Below, piece by piece: positions 22,968-31,359 of a stretch of DNA of 64,000 nucleotides. Source of the stretch: Puniceicoccaceae bacterium (GTDB lineage Bacteria > Verrucomicrobiota > Verrucomicrobiia > Opitutales > Coraliomargaritaceae); contig JAGYJE010000006.1 in the NCBI GenBank assembly GCA_018402305.1, positions 1-64,000 of the forward strand, written 5' to 3'. The position numbers and the translations under genes were made by a program. The notes beneath the pieces are model-generated. The model was not told the origin of the DNA and ran no database searches. It saw only the letters and a list, made by a program, of their open reading frames with translations. Positions within the stretch are counted from its first letter, which is position 1. Each line of letters starts with the position of its first letter.

Positions 22968-23215
22968 CCGGGTTGGCTCCGCCGCCCGGTGCAGTGTTGT
23001 TGGTGCGTTTTACGTAGCCGGGTTGGCTCCGCCGCCCGTTGCGGTGTTGTTGGTCGAGCGGTTCAACTTTTTCGTCAAATCTACATCCGCCGACAATCAC
23101 AACCTGCCGCCAACAACGCAGCAGCAGGCGGCGGAGCCAACCTGCCTACGACGATCACAACGGGCGGCCAACAACGCAGCAGCTTAAGCAGCCGCTCCCA
23201 GTTAGGCCACGGGGC
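22968..23215. repeat. Family D repeats followed by a family H right half
   Basis: Two direct copies (cgtagccgggttggctccgc) at about 22964 and 23013 are followed by an inverted copy (ggcggagccaacctgcctac) near 23130. The family H words agcagccgctcccagttagg follow at 23187-23206. The VapBC pair begins shortly after. Confidence 0.85.
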
Positions 23216-23226
23216 TCTCGCAAAGA

Positions 23227-23254
23227 TTGACTTATTTACATTTTAACCGTAAAT
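23227..23254 (+). promoter_or_regulatory. Candidate sigma-70 promoter of the toxin-antitoxin pair
   Basis: TTGACT at 23227-23232 and gtaaat at 23249-23254 are 16 bases apart. The predicted transcript start lies about two bases before the antitoxin ATG at 23263, so the message may be leaderless; no Shine-Dalgarno is visible. This is a sequence match only. Confidence 0.4.
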
Positions 23255-23262
23255 ACCGTTCT

Positions 23263-23511
23263 ATGAAAACATCATTGATCTTAAACGATACGCTGGTTCG
23301 AAAGGCCAAATCCAGAGCCGCATTGCAAGGATTGACCCTGAGCCGATATTTGGAGGTTTGTTTGGAAAAAAGTCTAGACGCGCCTGAACCTGAATGTGTA
23401 GGCGACTGGATAGGGACCTTGCCGAACACTCCCAAAAGTGCCGCCAAAGAGGTGAACTCTGTGATGGCTCAAGGAGGTTTTGACGAAATTGATGAGGAAA
23501 TGTGGAAATGA
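23263..23511 (+). CDS. VapB-type antitoxin (ribbon-helix-helix)
   Basis: An 82-residue protein starting MKTSLILNDTLVRKAKSRAA. The N-terminal LILNDTLVRKAKSRAALQG resembles a ribbon-helix-helix DNA-binding domain. The C-terminus (NSVMAQGGFDEIDEEMWK) is acidic and would be the toxin-binding arm. Its TGA overlaps the toxin ATG (ATGA), a classic toxin-antitoxin arrangement. The pair is visibly richer in A and T than its GC-rich neighbours, which suggests acquisition by transfer. The antitoxin would repress its own promoter. The family is identified from position and pattern; the specific VapB class is uncertain. Confidence 0.75.
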   Translation: MKTSLILNDTLVRKAKSRAALQGLTLSRYLEVCLEKSLDAPEPECVGDWIGTLPNTPKSAAKEVNSVMAQGGFDEIDEEMWK

Positions 23512-23885
23512 TTCTGGACACAAACGCCCTGTCGGCTCTGCAAGAAAAAGATCAAAATCTCATCGTAAAAATACGGGACCAACCCGCACTGATTCTAAAT
23601 ATGATTTCTCTCGGAGAGTATCGCTTTGGGGTTGATGGTTCCAGGCATCGAACGGAGATTTTAAGTTGGCTGGATGTTCTGATACAAAGAGCCACCGTGC
23701 TGTCTCCAGACTTGGAAACCCTGCCATTTTACAGCCAAATACGACATGAATTAAAGTCAGCCGGCACCCCGATCCCCAGCAATGATGTCTGGATTGCCGC
23801 CCTCTGCCGACAGCACAAGCTAGCGGTCGTCAGTCGTGATGCTCATTTCGAAAAAGTGAATAGACTACGCAGAATCACATGGTGA
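23508..23885 (+). CDS. VapC-type PIN-domain toxin
   Basis: A 125-residue PIN-domain RNase. The acidic residues are Asp in ILDTNALSA (residues 2-10), Glu in SLGEYRFG, Asp in SNDVWIAALC and Asp in VVSRDAHFEKV, the usual magnesium-binding set. VapC toxins cleave tRNA or rRNA and arrest growth when the antitoxin is lost. The ATG at 23508 overlaps the antitoxin stop by the ATGA motif; a GTG two codons earlier is possible. No further mobile-element genes flank it. Confidence 0.85.
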   Translation: MILDTNALSALQEKDQNLIVKIRDQPALILNMISLGEYRFGVDGSRHRTEILSWLDVLIQRATVLSPDLETLPFYSQIRHELKSAGTPIPSNDVWIAALCRQHKLAVVSRDAHFEKVNRLRRITW

Positions 23886-23989
23886 ACGCATCCGGCCTAT
23901 CCCACGTAGTGTTAACCGCACCCTCGACAGTGCTCTGGTCAGGAGAGTTCGCGGAGGACGCAGAGAGCACCGCCGCCGGAAACCCGCCT

Positions 23990-24200
23990 TTGGCTAACTG
24001 GGAAAGGCTGCTTTAGCTGCCTTCTGATGTGTGTGCGTTCCTATTCGCAGATCCATATTTAAACGCGGCAGCTAAAGCAGCCGCTCCCAGTTAATCCTCT
24101 AAGCGGCAAACCGCGTGGGGCGAAGCCCTTTACGCGGCCGAAACCGCGTGGGGCGCAGCCCTCAGGTTTCAGGTTTCAAGTTTCAGCCCTCAGCATCCTG
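23990..24200. repeat. Family H, J and A repeats
   Basis: The family H pair (ctaactgggaaaggctgctt at about 23993 and gcagctaaagcagccgctcc at 24068) surrounds an atatttaaac core. It is followed by family J (aaccgcgtggggcgaagccc at 24107 and again near 24140) and a partial family A array to about 24190. The region from there to 24467 holds the upstream region of the PEP-CTERM gene and nothing else recognised. Confidence 0.8.
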
Positions 24201-24467
24201 TCCGCCATAGCTCGTAGAGCGACGGCGGAAAAAATGTCTAAAAATGAATCGTTTCTAAAGTTGGCAACAATCCAGCTTCTCGCCTCTAAGCCAGTGCCGC
24301 CGCAATCATGCTCCCAAAACAAACAAAACAAACAAAAAAAACAGTTTAACGAAATTGTCACAAAACCGCCTTTGGCCTGTTACTTTTTCGTGGTTTCCTA
24401 GACGCCCTAACAAGGATTCATCCTTTTCAACTCAAATCACAACTCGCAAAACGGAAAGAAAAATAAC

Positions 24468-25193
24468 ATGAAAACAAAAATCACAACAATCGCCCTCGCC
24501 GCCGCGCTGGGGCTTGCCGGGGCTGCCAGTGGGCAGGTCTCAATAAACAACACAAGTTTTTCGTTTTTTGACGACTTCACTGGCTTCGATGGAAACGCCG
24601 ATCCCACAAATTGGACGACAGCCAATGTAGCTAGCACGAGCTCATGGGAAGGCACTGGCACAGGCACTGGCACCGCGGGCGGAAAATATTCGTTTGGTGA
24701 TACCGGTTCTGGTGCGACTTTCGAGGGCTCGCTTGGTTTCCTCCCAAGTAGCACGCGTGCCATCAATGCGATCATTTCCTTCACGAACGACACGGGTTCG
24801 ACACTCACAGACTTTTCAGTTTCATATGTTGCTGAGCACTGGCGAAGTGCTTCCGGAGGCCGCAACAATGGCTGGGCAGTATTCTACGAAATCGATGGTG
24901 GCACCCCGTTTGCACTTACAGATCTCACCTATGTTGCACCTAACAACATCGCAACAGGAGGCGGGCCCCACGGGTCAGAGGCACTTTCACAATCGTTTGC
25001 GACTAACCTTGCTGCGGGAGAAACCATTTCCTTCACGTTTTTCGGCGACAATGGAACTGGTGGAGGTTCGCGCCAGGGGGTTGCGATTGATGACTTCAGC
25101 TTTACAGCCGCCGTCCCAGAACCCAGCGCCTACGCCCTGCTCGCTGGCCTCGTTGGCCTTGGCTACGTGATGGTGCGTCGTCGCCGCGCTTAA
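24468..25193 (+). CDS. PEP-CTERM sorting-domain protein
   Basis: A 241-residue secreted protein. A signal peptide ([20 protein letters not shown]) is cleaved near the SGQ. The Ser/Thr/Gly-rich body lacks a recognised catalytic domain. The C-terminus has the complete tripartite sorting tag: [10 protein letters not shown], a hydrophobic stretch and the basic RRRRA. The exosortase at 34092-35303 has the EACSGI active site usual for exosortases acting on such tags, so this is its probable substrate. A GGAAAG word 10 bases before the ATG may be the ribosome binding site. A strong terminator follows at 25227. Confidence 0.88.
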   Translation: MKTKITTIALAAALGLAGAASGQVSINNTSFSFFDDFTGFDGNADPTNWTTANVASTSSWEGTGTGTGTAGGKYSFGDTGSGATFEGSLGFLPSSTRAINAIISFTNDTGSTLTDFSVSYVAEHWRSASGGRNNGWAVFYEIDGGTPFALTDLTYVAPNNIATGGGPHGSEALSQSFATNLAAGETISFTFFGDNGTGGGSRQGVAIDDFSFTAAVPEPSAYALLAGLVGLGYVMVRRRRA

Positions 25194-25226
25194 TTCGGCG
25201 CTCGGCCTTTCAGCCTTTTCAGAACA

Positions 25227-25264
25227 AACCGCCGTGCCGCAGGGCGCGGCGGTTTTTCTTTTTT
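25227..25264 (+). terminator. Rho-independent terminator after the PEP-CTERM gene
   Basis: AACCGCCG at 25227-25234 pairs perfectly with CGGCGGTT at 25247-25254, and the stem runs into a T-rich tail (tttcttttttg). Confidence 0.9.
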
Positions 25265-25407
25265 GAGCGGGGGAGGTTCACTGGGACCGGTTGCTTTAGC
25301 TACCGGATCGAATGGGTAGCTGCTTTTAAGAATCCCTGTTAACTCGCACATAAATTGCTAGATTCCTGCGTCGACTGACTCCATACTTCTCGTTTTTCCT
25401 TTCCCTC

Positions 25408-28400
25408 ATGGTCGCCCGTCTGCATCCCCATTCACAGAACCACCCCTCCGGTCCGCTCCGGAAAGGTGCGGATGGATGCCTTCGCTTACTCGCCGCCGCC
25501 TCGTTCTCCCTCGCAGGATTCACCGGACTGACCGGCATCGGCATCGCCGGACTGATCACCCTGTCTGCACTGGCCCCCGCGCCACTCGCCGCCCAGGGGG
25601 AGACCGCCCTCACCTTGCAGGAAACGCTGGCCAAGGCGCAGGCCGCCCTCGCGGCGGGGGACTACACCCAAGCCAACACCACCTTTGAGGCGATTGAGAC
25701 GACCTTTGGCCGCGAGCGGGAGGTCCAGCAGGCGTCCTTTAAACTGATCGTGCTGCCGCTCCACGGCTACGCCGCCCTCCTCGCCGGGGAGACGGAGACG
25801 GCCATCGCCCGCTTTGAGCAATTTCTCAGCGAGTTTCCCGAGGATCCGTCGCGCAAGCCCTTCGTGCTCTACAATCTGGCCCGGGCGCACCAGGAGGGGG
25901 GCGACAGCGATGCGGCGGTCGAGACCTACCGCGCCTTTGTCGCCCTGAACCCGGATCGTCCGGAAGCGGCCCTCGCTACCCTCGCGGCAGCGGATCTGAT
26001 GTTTGAATCGAGTCGCTCAGAGGAGGGCTTTGAGACGCTCCGCGCCCTCATCGCCCGCAACCCACCGGCCATCATCCGCAACAAGGCACGGCTCACCGCG
26101 CTGCAGGAGGCACTGGCCCTCAATGATATCGAGGCGGCGCGCGGCTACCTGCTCGACCAGCCCTGGCAGGTCAGCGATATGCCGGAACTGGCGGTGCTCG
26201 CCTTTGCCGCGCTGGACATGGGGCAGCACCTTTTGGCCACGCAGGACTACCCGGCGGCCATCGCCTGCTACCGGCTCATCCCGCCCTACACGGCGCTCCT
26301 CGAGGCGCAGGCCGAGCGGGTGCGCGCGACCCGCGAGCGCTTCGAGACCCGCCGCGGCGATGTGGGCATCTACCAGGGCGGGCAGTTTTGGACGAAGTTT
26401 TACACCGATCTGATCGCCCGCCTTGAGCAGCAATACACGGCGCTGAAAGGCGCCGAGGACTACACCCCGGGGCTCTACCTCGCCATGGGGCAGGCCTACC
26501 TGCTCGACGGGCGGGCCCACGAGGCTTGGATTCTCTTCGAGACCCTGGCCCGCGATCCGGAGTTGACGCCCGCGCAGCAGGCCGAGGCGCACTACCGCTG
26601 GATCCTCGCCGCGATTGAGGTGGGGGTCTGGGAGGACGCCTTCCGCATCGCCGAAGGCTTCGGCGAGCGTTTCCCGGAATCGCCCCTCGTGCCGGACGCG
26701 CTCTACCTGCTCGCCACCGCCTACCAGGAGGCCCGGCAGTATCGCGACGCGGTGGAGGCGCTCGACGTCTTTCTAACCAAGCACAGCGACCACGGGCTGG
26801 CCCCGCGAGCGCTCTTTGTCCGCGGCTACAATTATAACCTGCTCAATCAACCGGAGGACGCCCGGGCCGATTTTGAGGCCTTTATCGAGCGCTACCCGAA
26901 CCACGGGCTCTTCCTCGATGCCCGATTCTGGCGAGCCATGACCTTCTTCGCCGACTACGACTACGCCGCCAATTTGGAAGCGCTCGAAGCCCTCGCCCCC
27001 GATGTCGAGGGACACCGGCTGGAGGGCGAGGTGGCCTACCGCCGCGCCGCTACCCACTACGCCATGGAGGACTTTGAGACGGCCCTGGAAACCGTCGACC
27101 GCTACCTGGAGGCCTTCCCCAACCATTTGCGGAGCGATGAGGCCCGCGTGCTGCGCGGCGATATCCAGATGGGCCGGGGGGATCTCGTGGCCGCGCGCAA
27201 TATCTTCGCTTCCATCACGCCAGCGGCCAAGCACCTCTTCACCTACGCCACCTTCCAGACCGGTAAAATCCTCCGCGCCGTGGCCGGGGCCGAGGACCGC
27301 GCCGATTCGCGCGACCGCACCCTCGAGACCCACCGCCAGCACTTTGTCAACTACGTGGCCCGCGACGACATTCCGGTCGAACTCAAAGAGCGGGTCAGCG
27401 AGGCCCTCTACTGGATCGGTTGGACGCATATCGAGCGCGACGAGCCGGACCAGGCCCGCGCCGTCTTCGCCGATGCGCTGGAGACCTACGGCGACGATAT
27501 CGAAGCCGTGCAGGTGCCCAATATCATCGAGGCACTCGCCCGCACCGAAAAGCGCCTAACCGGGCTGCCCCGCGCGGAGCGGGACGCCGCACTGCGCGAT
27601 TGGATCGACGAGCAAAAAGAAGCCGCCCTCGCGGCAGACCGACTGACCTACTACGCCCGGCTCAACTTCTACCTGGAGGACATGCGCCTGACCGAGAGCG
27701 CCGAGCGGCACCCCTTCGAGATCGTGGAGAAGGTGCCCATCGAGCGCATCGACCCCGAGGGCCTGGGCCGCCTCGCCGCCGGACTGGCCGCCCCGTATCC
27801 CAATATCGCCATCGATTACCTCGAGCGCCTCGAAGACGAATTCCCCGAGAGCCGTCACCGCAGCTACGCCTACTTCGCCCGCGCCGTGCTGCTCCGGCAG
27901 GAGGGGCGCTACATGGAGGCCAGTGACGAGCTGGAGCGCTTCCGCGCAGAGGCCCCCCAGCACCCGCTCTCCACCGAGGCCACCCTACTTTACGCCGACA
28001 CGCTGACCCGCACCGACCGCTATGCAGCCGCCACCGAGGCGCTCGAAGGGCTGCTCAGCCTCCGTCAGGCCCGGGGGCGGCCGCACGCCGAGGCGCTGCT
28101 CGCCCTCAGCCGCAACGCCGAAGCCGCCGGGGAGGTCGAACGCGCTATCCCGTATGCCCAGCGCGTCTATAACGTGTACCGGGCCTACCCGGAACTCTCC
28201 GCCGAGGCCTACTGGCTCAGCGCCCAGCAGTTTGAGCGCATCGGCGACCCCGCCGCCGCCTACCGCACCCTCGAGGAAATGCTGGCCGATAGCCGCATCC
28301 AACCCCTCCCCATCGCCGAAAAGGCCGATGCCCGCCGCCAAGCCCTCCGGGCCCAGCTCCCCGCCGAAGCCCTCGAAGCACCGGCCGAAGCCGAAGCCAG

Positions 28401-28428
28401 CCAGACCCAGGAAGGAGGCGCGTCATGA
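25408..28428 (+). CDS. Large TPR-repeat protein of an Exb-type envelope cluster
   Basis: A 1006-residue exported protein. Its N-terminus is long, with a hydrophobic segment (residues 44-62, FSLAGFTGLTGIGIAGLITL region) ending in APLAAQG. The remainder is a chain of TPR-like helical pairs; segments such as ALAAGDYTQANTTFEAIE, ALYLLATAYQEARQYRDA and FVRGYNYNLLNQPEDARADF recur along its length. Such scaffolds (YbgF/CpoB or BamD style) organise envelope complexes. The following gene starts inside its stop codon (ATGA), and the ExbB, VWA and ExbD genes come after. A shared envelope function is inferred from this context. Its length is unusually large for a simple CpoB. Confidence 0.8.
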   Translation: MVARLHPHSQNHPSGPLRKGADGCLRLLAAASFSLAGFTGLTGIGIAGLITLSALAPAPLAAQGETALTLQETLAKAQAALAAGDYTQANTTFEAIETTFGREREVQQASFKLIVLPLHGYAALLAGETETAIARFEQFLSEFPEDPSRKPFVLYNLARAHQEGGDSDAAVETYRAFVALNPDRPEAALATLAAADLMFESSRSEEGFETLRALIARNPPAIIRNKARLTALQEALALNDIEAARGYLLDQPWQVSDMPELAVLAFAALDMGQHLLATQDYPAAIACYRLIPPYTALLEAQAERVRATRERFETRRGDVGIYQGGQFWTKFYTDLIARLEQQYTALKGAEDYTPGLYLAMGQAYLLDGRAHEAWILFETLARDPELTPAQQAEAHYRWILAAIEVGVWEDAFRIAEGFGERFPESPLVPDALYLLATAYQEARQYRDAVEALDVFLTKHSDHGLAPRALFVRGYNYNLLNQPEDARADFEAFIERYPNHGLFLDARFWRAMTFFADYDYAANLEALEALAPDVEGHRLEGEVAYRRAATHYAMEDFETALETVDRYLEAFPNHLRSDEARVLRGDIQMGRGDLVAARNIFASITPAAKHLFTYATFQTGKILRAVAGAEDRADSRDRTLETHRQHFVNYVARDDIPVELKERVSEALYWIGWTHIERDEPDQARAVFADALETYGDDIEAVQVPNIIEALARTEKRLTGLPRAERDAALRDWIDEQKEAALAADRLTYYARLNFYLEDMRLTESAERHPFEIVEKVPIERIDPEGLGRLAAGLAAPYPNIAIDYLERLEDEFPESRHRSYAYFARAVLLRQEGRYMEASDELERFRAEAPQHPLSTEATLLYADTLTRTDRYAAATEALEGLLSLRQARGRPHAEALLALSRNAEAAGEVERAIPYAQRVYNVYRAYPELSAEAYWLSAQQFERIGDPAAAYRTLEEMLADSRIQPLPIAEKADARRQALRAQLPAEALEAPAEAEASQTQEGGAS

Positions 28429-29666
28429 GGAGGAAGTTTGAGCTCCGAATACTGAAGTTGAACATCGAACGTTCAACGTCGAACGTCCAACATCGAATGG
28501 GAACAAAGATTTTCGAGATTTGCAGGCGCCGAGCCGGTCAAAAGATGAACATCAAAGACCGATTCGCCAAATTCCAAAATTCAATGTTGAACGTTCGACG
28601 TTGGATGTTCGACGTTCAAGCTCCCGCCCTACTCGCCCTAGCCCTCCTAACCGCCGCGCCGCTCTCGGCCCAGTCGGGCAACGACCCGCGGCTGGCCACC
28701 ATCCAGGCAGAGCTGGCCGGGCCGGTTGAGGTGCTCCTGAGCAACGGCAACCGCCAAGTCGGGCGGGTCGCGGAATGGGATGGCGAGACGCTGCAACTCG
28801 ATGTCGACCTCGGCGCGGGGAGCGCACAGATGAGCTTCGAGGCAGAGGCCATTCATGCCATCGCCTTCCCCGGGCGGCAATACCTGCCAGTGCTAAGCCG
28901 TTGGATGCGCGATCCGGCCAGAACCGACGATGCCCTCGAAGTCTTCCGCGCCTACTACCGCCAGCAGGGGGCCTTTTTTCAGTTTCTCGACGCCTCCGAG
29001 CTGAATCTATTTGTCGAATACATCCGCTTCGCCATCGAAAAAGACAAACCGCTCCGCGCCGTGGCCATGATCGAGGTGCTGCGGCCCCACATTGAGGATC
29101 CACTCCGCCTGAAGGCCCTCGACGACTCCATTCTGCTGGCTTTTTTCCGTGCGGGCATGCTTGAACAGGCGGCCGACCAAGCCGCCGCCTGGGTGGAAAG
29201 CGCACCGCCCGCCGGGTCGTCGGCCCTCGGCTGGCGCATTTTGGCCGAGATTCAATTCCGCAACGAGGCCTACGAAGACGCCCTCTGGACCGCGCTCTAC
29301 CCCATCGCCTTCGCCAATCAAATCCTGCCCGAACACCTTGATGCCTGCTACGCCTTCGCCATCGCCGCGGCGGACGAGACCCGGCAGCGCGAGCTGAAGG
29401 CCCGCCTTAGCCGCGAGATGCGCGAACGCAGCCTGACCTGGCCCAGCGCCATCGAAGGCCTCCAAGCCTACGAACCACCCCCGCCCCCCGAGCCCAGCAT
29501 CGGCCCCGACGGCCAACCCGAACCAGAGCCAGAGCCCGAGCCGGAACCGAAGCCCGAAGAAGACCTCCTCCAACCCATCCAAACCCCCTCCCCGCTCGAC
29601 CCCCTCGAGTCCCTACCCACCCGAATCCTTCGGAGGGATGAAAGCGGAAACCTGAGACCTGAGTAA
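28425..29666 (+). CDS. Secreted partner of the TPR protein, with repeat-derived ends
   Basis: A 413-residue protein that overlaps the TPR gene stop (ATGAGGAGGAAG), so it is probably translationally coupled. Residues 1-65 are encoded by family C repeat DNA, an inverted pair whose arms read as NIERSTSNVQHRM and MLNVRRWMFDVQ. They precede an apparent signal peptide, APALLALALLTAAPLSAQ. The core has a small beta domain (PVEVLLSNGNRQVGRVAEWD) and helical repeats. The C-terminal third ends in a Pro-Glu run (QPEPEPEPEPEPKPE), suited to spanning the periplasm. The last 11 residues (RRDESGNLRPE) come from family A repeat. An internal ATG at about 28545 (MNIKDRF) may be the original start. Confidence 0.65.
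   Translation: MRRKFELRILKLNIERSTSNVQHRMGTKIFEICRRRAGQKMNIKDRFAKFQNSMLNVRRWMFDVQAPALLALALLTAAPLSAQSGNDPRLATIQAELAGPVEVLLSNGNRQVGRVAEWDGETLQLDVDLGAGSAQMSFEAEAIHAIAFPGRQYLPVLSRWMRDPARTDDALEVFRAYYRQQGAFFQFLDASELNLFVEYIRFAIEKDKPLRAVAMIEVLRPHIEDPLRLKALDDSILLAFFRAGMLEQAADQAAAWVESAPPAGSSALGWRILAEIQFRNEAYEDALWTALYPIAFANQILPEHLDACYAFAIAAADETRQRELKARLSREMRERSLTWPSAIEGLQAYEPPPPPEPSIGPDGQPEPEPEPEPEPKPEEDLLQPIQTPSPLDPLESLPTRILRRDESGNLRPE
28455..28620 (+). repeat. Family C inverted repeat in a gene's N-terminal codons
   Basis: The left arm (ttgaacatcgaacgttcaac..., about 40 bp of 7-bp units) at about 28458-28497 and the right arm (about 28580-28619) are near reverse complements across an 80-base centre. 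Both are read in the open frame of the gene at 28425. The same family interrupts purL at 8872-8960. Confidence 0.85.
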
Positions 29667-29681
29667 ACTTTTAAGCATAAT

Positions 29682-30092
29682 CACTCACCAACTCCCCTCC
29701 TTCCCAAGGAGGGGTCACTTGCTCGCCAAGTGGGGGTGGTTCCCGAACCATTTCGAATTAGACAAAATCTCTATCGCAACAAAAACAACATCCCTTCCGG
29801 TCGGGCGAGCCGACCACTTTCCCTTCAAAGGGAAGGAGTTTTTATCCACTCACCAACTCCCCTCCTTACCAAGGAGGGGTCACTTGCTCGCCAAGTGGGG
29901 GTGGTTCCCGACCCACTTCGAATTAGACAACATCTCTATCGCAACAAAAACAACATCCCTTCCGGTCCGGCGGCTGCGGATCCACCTTCAAGGACCGGCT
30001 GCTTTAGCTGCCGTTTCAAATAACTAATTGCCGAAAACAAACAACAGCACCAAACCGGCAGCTAAAGCAGCCGCTCCCAGTTAGCCTCTCTT
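29682..30092. repeat. Family G direct repeat (165-bp period) and family H repeat
   Basis: The block starting cactcaccaactcccctcct at 29682 recurs at 29847 (165 bases later), with ggaggggtcacttgctcgcc and atctctatcgcaacaaaaac in both. A family H pair follows at 29997 (ggctgctttagctgccg) and 30058 (gcagctaaagcagccgctcc), ending 40 bases before the ExbB gene. Nothing coding was seen. Confidence 0.85.
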
Positions 30093-30132
30093 AGCCTCTC
30101 TTGCCGTCTCGAATCTCTCACCACGAAATACC

Positions 30133-30873
30133 ATGAAACAACGACACCGAATACACGCCACCTTTACGACCGCCTTGGGTGCGGGCTTATGTTTACTCGC
30201 CCTCAGCGCCCAGGCGCAGGAGGCCGCCGAAACGGTCCCCGAAAGCAACACCTCCCTGCTCGGGCTTTTGCAGCAGGGTGGCTGGGCCATGTTCCCGCTC
30301 GGGCTGACCGCCCTCTTCATGTTTTTCCTCATCTTCTACTGCTGGCGCGAGACCCGCCTGGGGCGCTTTGTGCCGGTGCCGCTCGTGCAGGCACTCAGCG
30401 AAAAGCTCCGTGTTCGTGACGTGGACGCCGCCCGGGGGCTCTGCACAAGCTTCAACTCAGTGCTCTCCCGCTGCCTCAACGGTGCGCTGAACAAGGCCCG
30501 CCCGGAGAAGGCCGACGGCAATCGCGAAAAAATCGAAGGCTCCTTCATGGATAACGTCGAGGCCGAGGACGGCGCCATCGGCCAGTGGATCAACTACCTC
30601 AACGTCGTCGCCGCGGTGGCTCCCATGATCGGGCTACTCGGCACGGTGAGCGGCATGATCAGCGCCTTCCAAACCATCGGTCAGGTCGGCATGGGGGATC
30701 CCAGCGCCCTGGCCGGTGATATTGGCGAAGCCCTCGTCACCACCGCCACCGGCCTGGTCATCGGCATCCCCGCCATGGTGGCCTACTTCATCTTCCGCAA
30801 CCGCCTCAACACCAACATCCTGAAAACCATAGAAACCGGCGGCAACCTCATCGACGAGCTGACGGAGACGTGA
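30133..30873 (+). CDS. MotA/TolQ/ExbB proton-channel family protein
   Basis: A 246-residue protein. The ExbB/TolQ fold is shown by the hydrophobic segment MFPLGLTALFMFFLIFY (about residues 54-70). Two further membrane helices lie in INYLNVVAAVAPMIGLLGTV and GEALVTTATGLVIGIPAMVA, with the typical GLLGTVxGM motif. An N-terminal signal-like stretch (LGAGLCLLALSAQAQ) precedes an extracytoplasmic tail, as in verrucomicrobial ExbB proteins. With an ExbD it forms a proton-driven stator that energises envelope processes. The two ExbD genes are at 32838 and 33274, with the VWA gene in between. All are on the same strand. Confidence 0.9.
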   Translation: MKQRHRIHATFTTALGAGLCLLALSAQAQEAAETVPESNTSLLGLLQQGGWAMFPLGLTALFMFFLIFYCWRETRLGRFVPVPLVQALSEKLRVRDVDAARGLCTSFNSVLSRCLNGALNKARPEKADGNREKIEGSFMDNVEAEDGAIGQWINYLNVVAAVAPMIGLLGTVSGMISAFQTIGQVGMGDPSALAGDIGEALVTTATGLVIGIPAMVAYFIFRNRLNTNILKTIETGGNLIDELTET

Positions 30874-30875
30874 GA

Positions 30876-31355
30876 GGGATGAAACCTGAGACTTGAAACT
30901 TGAAACCTGAAACTTGAGACCTGAGACCTGAGACCTGAAACTTGAAACCTGAGACCTGAGACCTGAAACTTGAAACCTGAGACCTGAAACTTGAAACCTG
31001 AGACCTGAGACCTGAAACTTGAAACCTGAGACCTGAGACCTGCCTGTCCAGCATAGCTCGAAGAGCGACGCTGGGAAACTTGAAACTTGAAACCTGCCTG
31101 TCCAGCATAGCTCGAAGAGCGACGCTGGGAAACCTGAGACCTGAGTCTTATTTAAAGCATCCCGATCCATTTCACCGATTCAGAAAAAAATTACCAAAAC
31201 CACTCAGGTCTCAAGTCTCAGGTCTCAGGTTCCCCCCCTCATCCCTCCAAAACCACTCAGGTCTCAAGTCTCAGGTCTCAGGTTTCCCCCCTCATCCCTC
31301 CAAAACCACTCAGGTCTCAAGTCTCAGGTCTCAGGTTTCCCCCCTCATCCCTCTA
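30876..31355. repeat. Family A inverted module with family L inserts (about 480 bp)
   Basis: From the base after the ExbB stop the purine-rich agggatgaaacctgag units run to about 31145. They include two gcatagctcgaagagcgacg (family L) blocks at about 31050 and 31107. After a gtcttatttaaagc core the reverse-complement units (actcaggtctcaagtctcag) run to five bases before the VWA start. No gene. Confidence 0.9.
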
Positions 31356-31359
31356 AAAA

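Noticed and set aside
30634-31170. 178-residue minus-strand frame rich in QVSGFKFQVSG
   Set aside because: Reading of family A repeats and the exbB antisense strand.
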